Shown piece by piece: positions 1 to 8,268 of a stretch of 64,000 nt of DNA. The notes under the pieces were generated by a model, which saw only the letters and a list, made by a program, of their open reading frames with translations, was not told the origin of the DNA and searched no databases. The stretch is from Diphasiastrum complanatum. Lineage: Eukaryota > Streptophyta > Lycopodiopsida > Lycopodiales > Lycopodiaceae. Location of the stretch: NCBI GenBank assembly GCA_029204225.1, contig CM055102.1:10179456-10243455 (forward strand), read 5' to 3'. The position numbers were made by a program, and so were the translations under genes. Every line of letters begins with the position of its first letter. The first letter of the stretch is position 1.

Positions 1-81
1 AATCATGAGCAATTTTTGTCTCCACATTCCAGTTAGTGGTTTAAAAAATTGGCCATCTACAAGTATTTTGACCTAAAATGA

Positions 82-486
82 CTATAAGATCACAAAGATC
101 CATAGGTTTTCATTTGCCAACTTTAAGCACTTGATCTTCATGTTGAATTGACTCTCCACAACATTATTGAAGTTGAGAAAGACATCAAATATGAAATTCT
201 CACTCTTTAGAAGGTAAGTCCAACAATTTCTACTAAAGTCATCAATGCAAGTCACAAACATCTTTGCTCCTCCATTACTCAAAGAACGAGTACAATGTAA
301 ATCCAAATTTACTAAATGAAAAAACATCTTAGATCTTAAGCTAGATCTAGAATAAGAAAACCTTTGTGACTTTGACATTGAACAAAGCTCAGCAACTTGC
401 TTCTTTGACTTCAAACCACCATGGTTAGAACCAACAAGTCCATCAAGTTTGTAGAGCTCACCCTGTCTCTTGCCTTGAGAAATCAA
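82..486 (-). pseudogene. Ty1/copia integrase remnant
   Basis: The minus frame shows a GAG-pre-integrase junction (GKRQGELYKLD) followed by the integrase signature CIDDFSR and a YLLKS stretch. It stops before the second catalytic Asp and the Glu, so it cannot encode a working integrase. The wording is closest to the copia-2 element at 57966-63010 of this window (GKRQGKLFKLD), so it is probably an older relative of that family. No LTR or gag is attached. Confidence 0.75.
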
Positions 487-524
487 GACTCACCTTCTCA
501 AACAGTTCCTTGACGGACTGGGAG

Positions 525-745
525 AGAACTCCAACGAGCCGCTACTACTGTTCATGGATAATACATCCACCATTCATCTGACGAAAGATCCAGTGTTTCA
601 TTCCAAGACGAAACACATTGCTATCAAATATCATCTCATAAGAGATCTAGTTGAGAAAGACAAGCTGAAGACCGAGTTTGTTCCAACGAAGTAGATGGTG
701 GTTGACATCTTCACAAAGTATCTTGACAAGGCAATTTTTGAGAAG
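525..745 (+). pseudogene. Ty1/copia RNase H C-terminus remnant
   Basis: The plus frame reads through the typical end of copia pol: MDNTSTIHLTKDPVFHSK, then KHIAIKYHLIRDLV, then VDIFTKYLD. A TAG at 692-694 breaks it where family members usually have Gln, consistent with CAG to TAG. It lies in the opposite orientation to the integrase piece just to its left, so the two pieces are not one simple copy. Confidence 0.7.
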
Positions 746-1419
746 CAGCACACAAGCTTAAGAATAAAAAAAATACCAGCTTTGAGAGGGAGCTGAAGAA
801 ACTAAGAGTTTCCTATCTTTCAAAGCCTTAGCATTTTTCCTTAGTTTTTTCTTTGTTGTTTTTCCTGACTGTTGCTTTTTGAAGTATGTTTCACGTAGTC
901 TACATTTTTGAATTGTTTCGTCGCATAGTTCGCATTTTTGGGCCATGAGAGAAATGCATCACTGAATCTAAATGCAGTGCCTAGCTGAGTTTTCACCTGT
1001 TTTTGATATTATGTACTGTGGTACTGTGTCAAGTTGCTGGTTTACATTGGCAAGGCCTTTATATATTTTTGGAGGCACTTTTACGGTGTATCAACACTTG
1101 GTGCCGAGATTGTTCCTAAGCTTAAGTGATACTTTTGTTGGACATTTGAAGATAGCATTCTAAGTTCCAATGATGCACATGGTCCATCTATCGTCATGAG
1201 TGGAGGCCACTTAATTGTGGAAGAGGCCTAATGTTGCCTAGCCTAAGTTGAAGATATATCTATGGTATGTCCTTGTAAAAAGGATCATGTTCAAGTCACC
1301 TCGAATCGAATGTCTTCAAGCATACCTGGTATTTGAACCAATGTTCAGTCATATATTCATCTGGCAGTTATTATTTCCAAGATGCAGTTACGTCAAAGTC
1401 TTTATCGGATGCTATCAAA
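746..1419. other. Unassigned sequence
   Basis: I see no gene, structured repeat or recognisable element here. Short open frames exist on both strands but have no motif and no codon pattern I would trust. Confidence 0.4.
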
Positions 1420-2960
1420 TTTTGATGGACACATTCGAAGGCTCAGCCACCGATTATGGAAGCCCCAAACTTCAAATTGTTCGATTTTTTGAAGGCTATT
1501 GATCCTACAAATGATGCTAAAATCAGTTCTTCTACCATGGAGAGAGAAGCCTTAGCAATGGTGTTTTTTGTTAAGTATCATTATTATTTAACGACTAAGC
1601 ATTTTGCATTATATACAAATCATCAGCCATTGTTGTATCTTGAGAACAAAACTTGTAATATAGGTCGCATCATGAGATGGTTACTATTGTTATCATAATT
1701 TAATTATTGTGTGGTAGTGTAAAAGACTAAACATCAATACATAGCATATCATGTTTCAAGGATCCAATCAGCACCTGTGACTATCAAAGTAGATGATGAT
1801 CTTCCAAATGCAACATTGTTCTATGTGGAGGTAGTACTTATGTGGGAAGTTGATATTGTTGAATATCTAATACATGAACAATTGAGTGAATCATTGACAA
1901 AGGGTTAATGCAAGTTGATTTTGAAGGCACAGCCATATCAACTAATAATAGGGCAATTGTATCAAAGAGGAGCTGATAACATTTTATGAAGATGCATTTT
2001 GCCACATAAAGTACCAAACCTTATCATGTTATCACAGGATACTATGGGTGAAGACCAATTTGCAGCTAATATCATAGTTCATAAAATTTTACAATCAGGG
2101 TGTTAGTGGAGAGAACCATTCATAAGGAATACAAAGAGGCATTTTCAATCTTGTCATGTTTGTCAACATGCACGGTGGCCTACTAAAGTACCTTATGAGC
2201 CATTGTAATTCAGTTTTAGCACAAGCATCGTTTGAAAGTGGGGACTAGCTTGTGGTTTTCTACCAATACACATCTAGTTGCAAGGGGCACTCATGCATGA
2301 TATATTATTATGACTACTAATTGTATGACTGAATGGGTTGAAGCAAGAGTTGTGTGAGTAGCACATGCAAGATCTACTACAAAGTTTTTGTACAAAAATA
2401 TCATAGTCGGATTTGGATGTCCCATCGAAATTGTGAGTGATAGAGACACTCATTTTGTCAATAAAACAATAAAAGTTCTTTTGGAAAAAAAAATTATGAT
2501 ATATCAATTTAGTACACCTTAATACCCAAGGGAAAATGGACAAGTTGACATGTTGCATTATGGGCATTCCAAACTGCTTATAAAGTTAGTACAAATCGAA
2601 CACCTTTTCATTTGGTTTATAGCCAAAATGTCATTATGCCAATCAAGTTCCTGGCACCATCCTTACGAATAGTGACAACTAAATGTTTGGATGAAGCAAA
2701 GTCTTTACAACTACGTCATAAAGCGTTACATAAGCTATGTGAGACCAGATTGATGGTAGTGCATGCTTTAGCAATTGAGAAAGCTCACCGAAAAGTTTGG
2801 CATGATCAAAAATTGCATAAAAAGAATCTAAAAGAGGGTGATTTGGAGTTGATGTACAAAACCAAGCTTATCCAAGAAAAAATGAATTTGTTTTGTATAT
2901 TTGCTTCGAAAAGTAAAAATACAAGGAATTTGCCAATTTCTCTATGTGGACATCTATGAA
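1420..2960 (+). pseudogene. Ty3/gypsy RNase H-integrase remnant
   Basis: The plus strand shows a gypsy RNase H segment (EREALAMVFFVKYHYYL, then FALYTNHQPLLYL) around 1540-1660. A broken integrase follows with a CHVCQHAR zinc-finger relic near 2150 and, near 2590-2870, the downstream region (TNRTPFHLVYS, then VWHDQKLHKK). Many frameshifts and stops interrupt it, and protease, reverse transcriptase and LTRs are not recognisable. It is an old pol 3' fragment. Confidence 0.75.
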
Positions 2961-3171
2961 GTGCTCTAACCAAATTACTACATTTAAAACATCTGGAGAT
3001 ATAGTTCGCTCTTGTGGAAAGCCTTTTAACGTTGGATTCTTTTGTGGTCGTACATGTATTCTATCAAGTCTAGAATTTTCAATTATATCAATGCTTCTTG
3101 GTTTCCAAGGGGAGGCTCAAACCTGGGACCAAAGAAACTTTGGATGCCAAGCTAACTAACCGAGCGAACCC
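2961..3171. other. Spacer left of copia-1
   Basis: Nothing recognisable. It ends at the TG that opens the copia-1 LTR. The bases just before that TG cannot be used to test a target duplication because the other outer end of the element is truncated. Confidence 0.4.
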
Positions 3172-3282
3172 TGTTGAATTTCACACGTGTGGATTGTCCA
3201 CAACATGTACTTGTGATCTCCTAAGGTGTGTAGATGCACCAAGATCAAGACTAGATTGAGATTCAAACTCAATCTTAGATCC

Positions 3283-3319
3283 CATTAGGGCCCTTTTTGG
3301 ACTCAAAAAGGGCCTCTTC
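3283..3319 (+). repeat. Left terminal inverted repeat
   Basis: 37 bp, identical to the reverse complement of 7589-7625. It contains an internal palindrome: GGCCCTTTTTG, a GACT loop, then CAAAAAGGGCC. The terminus can therefore fold into an 11-bp stem by itself. Confidence 0.92.
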
Positions 3320-3696
3320 CTTGCCTAAACAAGTTTTCTAATCATAATTAATTTAGTGCTAATCAATCCTACATGGCACCTTTACTTGGGTTACCATAAA
3401 AGGTGAGCAAGAGTTAAGGCCTAAATGTAGGTCTCATTTTCATAGACTATTGTAGGTTATTTGAATAGACTATAATAGGCAACTAATAGGTAAGTTACAA
3501 ATTACAACTGGAGTAGGGTTAGTATAGGACGACCTTTCATTGTCCTAACTACAATAGGACCCTAGGGATGGAAACTAGTATATGCCTAATAAAGCTTATA
3601 TCATGGTTAGTTCACATTGAACTTTGACACAAGGTTGACTAAGGTGTGTTTCTACTGTTCTACATAGATTCTTTTGGGAAATTCGACATCTTCAAG

Positions 3697-4764
3697 ATGA
3701 CAACCAAGTATCACTTACATGTGAAGTTAGAGAAGGATTATGCGACCACCAAAGTTGCATGGGGTGTTAACTTAAATCCGTATGACATGCATTGTTGGAG
3801 ATTAGGTGGAAAAAAACATATTGACCTATGGGTAAGAGGTGATTTATACTCTCATAATCCACTGGTAGATGCTCCTCCTAAATTTTCTGATGTACATAGT
3901 TTGTTAAGGTTCGTTGGGGATGGTCGGAATGGACTGCTTGGCTATTGTCAAGCAATGGATTCTCGAAGAATTCAAGCTAAGACATTGGCAAATACGGCAA
4001 ACATTCATATATTGAGTATGAATGACAATTTAAAGTCATTGCATGGAATAAATATGAAATTGGAGCAGGAGATAAATGGTTTGAAAATAGAGCTTGCCAG
4101 TTCTGTCGCAAAAATTGAAGAATTGCAATATTCAATCAGTATATTTCAGAGGACGATATATGGCTTACAACGAAAGCGTAGAGTCTCGATGGATCAGCAA
4201 GCAGAAAATGAAAACACTAAGAGACACAAACTAGAAGCTTTGGCACCAGGTGGTGGTGCCAGTAAAAGATGTATGAGGGACACAAAAGAGTTCTTGAAAA
4301 AGACGGTTGGAAAAGATTTTATTGCCGGAAAATATATGAAACATTTTTTGAAGGGTAAAGATTTGATTAAGATTGTGGAAGATGAAACAAGTGATTCAAT
4401 TCGCTTGAGAATTGCAAAAAAGCTAGTCAACAAGTTCAAGCCAAATCCAAATGTTAAAGAGATGGTGTACGCATGTGACCAAGGAGGTGTGAGTCGCAAG
4501 GGGTATAGAGTTTTGAAGAAGTATATGAAACGCTCTGACAAAAATGGGTTAAAACGCCATCAAATAATACCTACTTATAAACTTGTCGAATCCGCCAAAC
4601 GAGAATGCAATTCGATATTGCTCTCTGAATTAGGAGAGTTTCAACATATTGAGGATTCTTTTACAGTAACCAATAAGAAGAAAGGACCTCCGACATGTTT
4701 TCGTTATCATCAAGGCAATAATATATTCTTAGATCTGGAAAAGGTCCAAGCGATGATGATCTGA
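3697..4764 (+). CDS. Transposase-like coiled-coil protein, probably cut short by a stop
   Basis: About 355 residues from the first in-frame ATG (3697); the open frame upstream of it lacks an ATG. An N-terminal globular part (WGVNLNPYDMHCW) is followed by a heptad-rich coiled coil (about residues 105-160) and a basic patch (LQRKRR). A C-terminal region follows with a helix-turn-helix feel (KGYRVLKKYMK, then PTYKLVESAKRECNS). The layout recalls the N-terminal half of large eukaryotic transposases, but I cannot name the family and see no DDE triad. After the TGA at 4762-4764 the same frame stays open to a GTAAGA donor (4787). It resumes after TTTTACAG at 4874 as VIFVIKLDEAEM, so the TGA may be a CGA-to-TGA change in a longer protein. 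Its 3' end overlaps the opposing small gene. Confidence 0.6.
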   Translation: MTTKYHLHVKLEKDYATTKVAWGVNLNPYDMHCWRLGGKKHIDLWVRGDLYSHNPLVDAPPKFSDVHSLLRFVGDGRNGLLGYCQAMDSRRIQAKTLANTANIHILSMNDNLKSLHGINMKLEQEINGLKIELASSVAKIEELQYSISIFQRTIYGLQRKRRVSMDQQAENENTKRHKLEALAPGGGASKRCMRDTKEFLKKTVGKDFIAGKYMKHFLKGKDLIKIVEDETSDSIRLRIAKKLVNKFKPNPNVKEMVYACDQGGVSRKGYRVLKKYMKRSDKNGLKRHQIIPTYKLVESAKRECNSILLSELGEFQHIEDSFTVTNKKKGPPTCFRYHQGNNIFLDLEKVQAMMI

Positions 4765-4873
4765 CATTACGAAGTTAGAACAAATGGTAAGAACATATAT
4801 TGTGAATTTTGGTTTTCAATTGTATGCTTTTCTTCAACTAATATGTTTTAGTAATGAAATTTCTGTTTTACAG

Positions 4874-5167
4874 ATTGCAGAGGTAAAGTTATATTTGTTA
4901 TTAAGTTGGATGAAGCAGAAATGGGTGTGGTGTCCCCTGATATGCCTAAATTTGATGTGTCCATGCCCATTGTTGGTGGAAATGGGTCGAAGAAAGAATC
5001 ATTTAGAACCGGCAACTCACCCGATGCCTCAAGCTCCTCATCTAGGAACCTCATTGTTTCCTCCCACTCAGTTGCCGTCAGAAAGGGCTTTTTTCTCGTG
5101 TTGGCTGCTGCTACTGCTGCTGCTGGTCCTCCTGCTGCTGCTGGTCTTCTTGTTGCTGCTGCTCAGT
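4874..5167. other. Zone where the transposase-like gene and the H3-mimic gene converge
   Basis: On the plus strand, the putative second exon of the transposase-like gene (VIFVIKLDEAEM, then SPDMPKFDVSMPIVGG) is open to about 5249. On the minus strand the sequence encodes a Gln/Ala-rich stretch and, in a neighbouring frame, an acidic segment (MRFLDEELEASGELP, 5054 downwards). (CTG/CAG)n-like trinucleotides at 5105-5165 make several frames look open, so which strand is used here cannot be settled from the sequence. Confidence 0.4.
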
Positions 5168-5374
5168 CTAGTCCTCCTGTGCAGCTGCTGTATGGGCCAT
5201 GTCCTCCTCAGCTTCACGCTGAGTGGCCGGATCTTCCTGAGACGCTATAGGGCTGCGACTCCTACTCCTGCTTCTGCTCTCCCGTCTCTCTCTCTCATCG
5301 AGGGTGGCTAGTGCATCCCTATGGAGCAATGCAGTCACTCTGGGATCTCTAGCCGTTTGTTTCGTCCGTGCCAT
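5168..5374 (-). CDS. Small protein with an exact histone H3 N-terminal tail mimic (ARTKQTAR)
   Basis: From the ATG at 5374 the product is 68 residues and starts M-ARTKQTARD. With the initiator Met removed, as expected before Ala, the first eight residues equal the N-terminus of histone H3; residue 9 is Asp, not Lys. An upstream in-frame ATG (5386, MSEE) has a weak context (CCAATGT). The second has a strong plant-like context (GAAATGGC), so leaky scanning would favour the mimic form. After the tail come a helical DERERRE stretch, an SR run (SRSRSRSRS) and an acidic end. TAG stops at 5168-5170 and 5111-5113 interrupt a Gln-rich extension (QQQQED repeats) and look like CAG to TAG, so the ancestral protein was probably longer. 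Homology to H3 ends after eight residues, so this is not an H3 pseudogene. Function unknown. Confidence 0.62.
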   Translation of the reverse strand: MARTKQTARDPRVTALLHRDALATLDERERRESRSRSRSRSPIASQEDPATQREAEEDMAHTAAAQED

Positions 5375-5500
5375 TTCCTCCGACATTGGTTAGCCTTTGA
5401 AAACGTATCAGAGAACATGAGAGATGAAAAACAGAGAATTTAAAAAAACTGACACTCTGACACTCAAGGGATGAAGTGGAGAAATGAGGACCCAAGCACC

Positions 5501-5510
5501 CTTATATAGT
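5501..5510 (-). promoter_or_regulatory. TATA box of the H3-mimic gene
   Basis: The minus strand reads ACTATATAAG, a good plant TATA box. A start about 30 bp downstream (near 5475) would give a 5' leader of roughly 100 nt before the ATG at 5374. The leader contains one short out-of-frame upstream ATG. Confidence 0.5.
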
Positions 5511-5760
5511 GAAGGGTTCTATTTTTAGTAAGTGTCCCTATAAAAGTTTTGACCTCTTTTTCAAATATAGTATGTTCTTGTCTAGGCTCATGAGTAAAAA
5601 TCCTTGGACATCCACAAATGTAGTAACAAGCATATAAAATGTGACAACGCAAAAGTAATGTCAAAACGTAACCAAATATATTAGAATAGAGTCAAAACAC
5701 AACCAACTAATTGTGTTTTCTATTTTCCATTAGATTAAATCCTTTATTCCCATTGGACTC

Positions 5761-7106
5761 CTAATGTCCCTGTTTGTAAAAATGAAACACATTCATGATC
5801 TTTGCGGCTCGTCTTTGTATCTGCAAAACCAGACACAAAGTTAATAATCCTATATTTATTCAACATTACTATTTAAAATTCAGGAATCTGATAGAAATTA
5901 GGGACTCACATTTTGTCCATTACGAGTGAAGACAAAATCTACTGGCACATCAACAAAAGTCAATCCAAGCATATGCTGAAGATCTTCTAGGCTGCACTCC
6001 TTATTTATATGAATTTCTTGTATTTCATCATGGGGCAAATGTATGGATATCTCCACTTCTTGCTGATTCGTCTCCGCATCCAGAGGGTCCCATCGGCCAT
6101 GGCCAAACTTATATCGCCTATAAATGAAACTTAAGGAGCATGTTTGACGTGAAATATGGTACCTTATGGTCATTGTTTCACAAGAGAGCTTACACCTTAT
6201 TAAATCTCCTTTATGCTCCATTTCCTTTGAATCCCATGCGACAAATATGTTGTCCAACAGTGATGATTCTGTTGCTTTCCATGCCCACATCGTGTTTGTT
6301 TTCCTAAAGGGGACCGCCTTAAATATGGCAATAAATATGGTGATCGGCACAGAGATGCTAGTGTAGACTTGTTTGGATCCGAATGTTGGCTTCATATTAC
6401 CAATAATCTCTTTGAGAAGTTGCCTCTTTGTTAATTCAATAGTCAGTTGGTCAACATATGGCCACTCGTGAGAATTGATCACAGGCTCAGAAGTTGGTGC
6501 TAATTTGCCTTGGCCAAATAATTTTTTGGGAACTTCGTACATGTGATCGTAAAAGAAAATGCCCATTTTGATCAGGGCAGAGGATGCCAACCCACCATAT
6601 ATTAGTTCTCCATATTTGGCATGTATGGCGAAGAATTTTCCAGTGAAGGACTTCACGTTTTGCCAGTCGAAGCTATTTGAAGGAAAGATATCTGCACCAG
6701 GCATTAATGCAGCATTATTATCCATTACAATGACATAATAATAATTCAAACATAATAGTTAACACAAGAATAAAAGAGGTGAGACCTACAATGTGACTGT
6801 ATGCATAGTTCTATCAGCAACAGCCACATCCAATAAAATATCTCGACGCATGTATACGTGTTGCACATTTGCAAGGTATTCGCCGTTTTGGTCGATTTTG
6901 AATTCGTGGATCCTTCCTTTCCAATGGTAGTCTTGGTTGTTTCGCTTCCTCTTTGCAACCTTGTGAGTTCCTTTGCCCGATGGTTGCATGTAAACCCATT
7001 CAAATGTTGAAAATGTATGGGGCACCCAATGCTCATTGGTATCTTTGATGTGTGCAACAATGGAAGCTAGTTGATTCTTGGGCTTCCTTGATTGAGTAGA
7101 GGCCAT
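5761..7106 (-). CDS. BAH-like domain protein of the TIR transposon, three exons
   Basis: Exon 1 starts at ATG 7106 (MASTQSRKPKNQL) and runs to about 6790, with a GTAGGT donor after the codons for MHTVT. Exon 2 runs to 5910, where AAT is followed by GTGAGT. Exon 3 is 5820-5761, after TTTTGCAG, ending KQGH-stop. The exon 1-2 acceptor is ambiguous: AAATAG before CTTCGACTGG keeps frame, GGTGCAG does not. Exon 1 (WVYMQPSGKG, then WKGRIHEFKID, then VYMRRDIL) and the middle of exon 2 (EPVINSHEWPYVDQLTI) resemble the start and end of a BAH chromatin-reader fold. The C-terminus has a beta-grasp-like pattern (EVEISIHLP, then FVFTRNGQN). The BAH reading is tentative and needs profile comparison. Total about 390-400 residues. 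It is divergent in position from the transposase-like gene and upstream of the H3-mimic gene on the same strand. Confidence 0.5.
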
Positions 7107-7208
7107 AATGGATGATGTAATGATAATGTAGGATATGCGAAATAGTGTGTAGATCTTCAGATAAGGTGAACCAAAATAAATAAAATAGAATATCTGTGGA
7201 GTATACAG

Positions 7209-7211
<3 letters not shown>

Positions 7212-7289
<78 letters not shown>
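7212..7289 (+). repeat. (GA)n microsatellite, 78 bp
   Basis: Uninterrupted GA dinucleotides about 105 bp upstream of the BAH-like start codon. On the coding strand of that gene it is a (CT)n tract, a common element of plant 5' regions. Confidence 0.97.
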
Positions 7290-7291
<2 letters not shown>

Positions 7292-7588
7292 ACAAAATGA
7301 GAGAGAGATGAGAGATACAAGCTTGCGAACATTCAAAATTTGAAATAAGGACTAGGCTCACTTAGGATAAGGCTGCTAGTAGATAGACAGGCTAGTTGAT
7401 GTTAACTTGTAGGCATAGTTATTGCTTTATCTAGGGTTAATGTAGGGTTAATGTTAGAGGTGTACTTTGTGGGCCCACACTTGATTTAATCTGCACCATT
7501 GAATTTGCCATGTCATATGGACCATTCCCTCTCAGTTGTCAATATTTTATTGGGACCCATGTCGTCATTAACACTAATTATAATTAGT

Positions 7589-7625
7589 GAAGAGGCCCTT
7601 TTTGAGTCCAAAAAGGGCCCTAATG
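7589..7625 (-). repeat. Right terminal inverted repeat
   Basis: Exact reverse complement of 3283-3319; identity ends after the 37th base. The outer end reads GGGCCCTAATG and is followed directly by copia-1 LTR sequence (TATGGC). Confidence 0.92.
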
Positions 7626-8250
7626 TATGGCAAAAACACACTACTACATGCATTCAATCACTTCCAACTCTCACTCACACGTGTGGGAAGTATTCAAAAA
7701 ATAATCTAAGTAAAAACAAGCTGCTCTCCTCGGGTAGAGAGAGAAAATGCATCACGTGCTCTCGGGTAGAGAGAGAAAGCTAGAAATCCAATAACTCACA
7801 AAATCCATGAAATCACCAAATCACTTAGATTCAAAATGAGGAGTACAATGATACTAGTAGGTCCACGAGCTACCACTATGCTTAACTATGTTTGACCATA
7901 TTTTGTCACCTCTTGATCCTATTGGATCATTGATCCATGCACCTCTTAATTCTATTGGACTATATTCAAGCACACCTCAATTTCCTATTGGACCTCACAA
8001 GGTTCCACCTCTAAATCCTATTGGACCTCTTGGAATTCATCAAACAAAAGCTTTACACTTGTCTACACTCTAATTGGCACGTGTTTAGCCTCTTACTCTA
8101 TTTTGGCTCAATAGTGGCATTACAAGTGGAAGTGCATAATTTGCCATCTATGCCAAATTTATTCCTATCAACATCCTACACCTAGATGCTTGATGTAAAA
8201 AACATAAGACCCCTATATCTAACATAGATAATCTTTTTCAATTCTTCACA

Positions 8251-8264
8251 CTCCTCCTAAAAAA
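8251..8264 (-). other. Polypurine tract of copia-1
   Basis: The minus strand reads TTTTTTAGGAGGAG directly before the LTR start TGTGAAGAAT, the normal position of the plus-strand DNA primer. Confidence 0.75.
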
Positions 8265-8268
8265 TTAT

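Larger units (their letters stand above)
3283..7625. mobile_element. Unclassified TIR DNA transposon with palindromic ends and three genes
   Basis: A 4343-bp insertion bounded by perfect 37-bp inverted repeats (CATTAGGGCCC at each outer end) inside the copia-1 LTR. It holds a plus-strand coiled-coil transposase-like gene, a minus-strand gene with a histone H3 tail mimic, and a minus-strand BAH-like gene. Compared with the uninterrupted sister LTR there is no target site duplication. That does not fit hAT (8 bp), MULE (about 9 bp), PIF/Harbinger (3 bp TWA), CACTA (2-3 bp) or Tc1/mariner (TA). Its superfamily is unknown to me. It inserted after copia-1 and so is young. Confidence 0.88.
3172..8250 (-). 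repeat. Copia-1 3' LTR, split by a 4.34-kb insertion
   Basis: The LTR begins TGTTGAATTTC at 3172 and ends ATTCTTCACA at 8250, next to a pyrimidine run that is the polypurine tract on the minus strand. Without the insertion at 3283-7625 it is about 736 bp. Alignment to the other LTR (12991-13625) shows that the insertion removed and duplicated nothing: AGATCC before 3283 and TATGGC after 7625 abut as AGATCCTATGGC at 13096-13107. Confidence 0.9.

Noticed and set aside
4194-4541. Minus-strand ORF inside the transposase-like gene
   Set aside because: Antisense shadow of the plus-strand coding frame, without motifs of its own.
5372-5395. The ARTKQTAR segment as a captured histone H3 exon or H3 pseudogene
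   Set aside because: After eight residues nothing matches H3 (Asp at position 9, then unrelated sequence), so there is no support for a histone gene copy.
3283-7625. Assignment to PIF/Harbinger because the ends read TTA...TAA
   Set aside because: TTA and TAA are inverted, not direct, and the sister LTR shows no TWA duplication.
3283-7625. Helitron
   Set aside because: Perfect inverted termini at both ends and no CTRR end or Rep/helicase gene.
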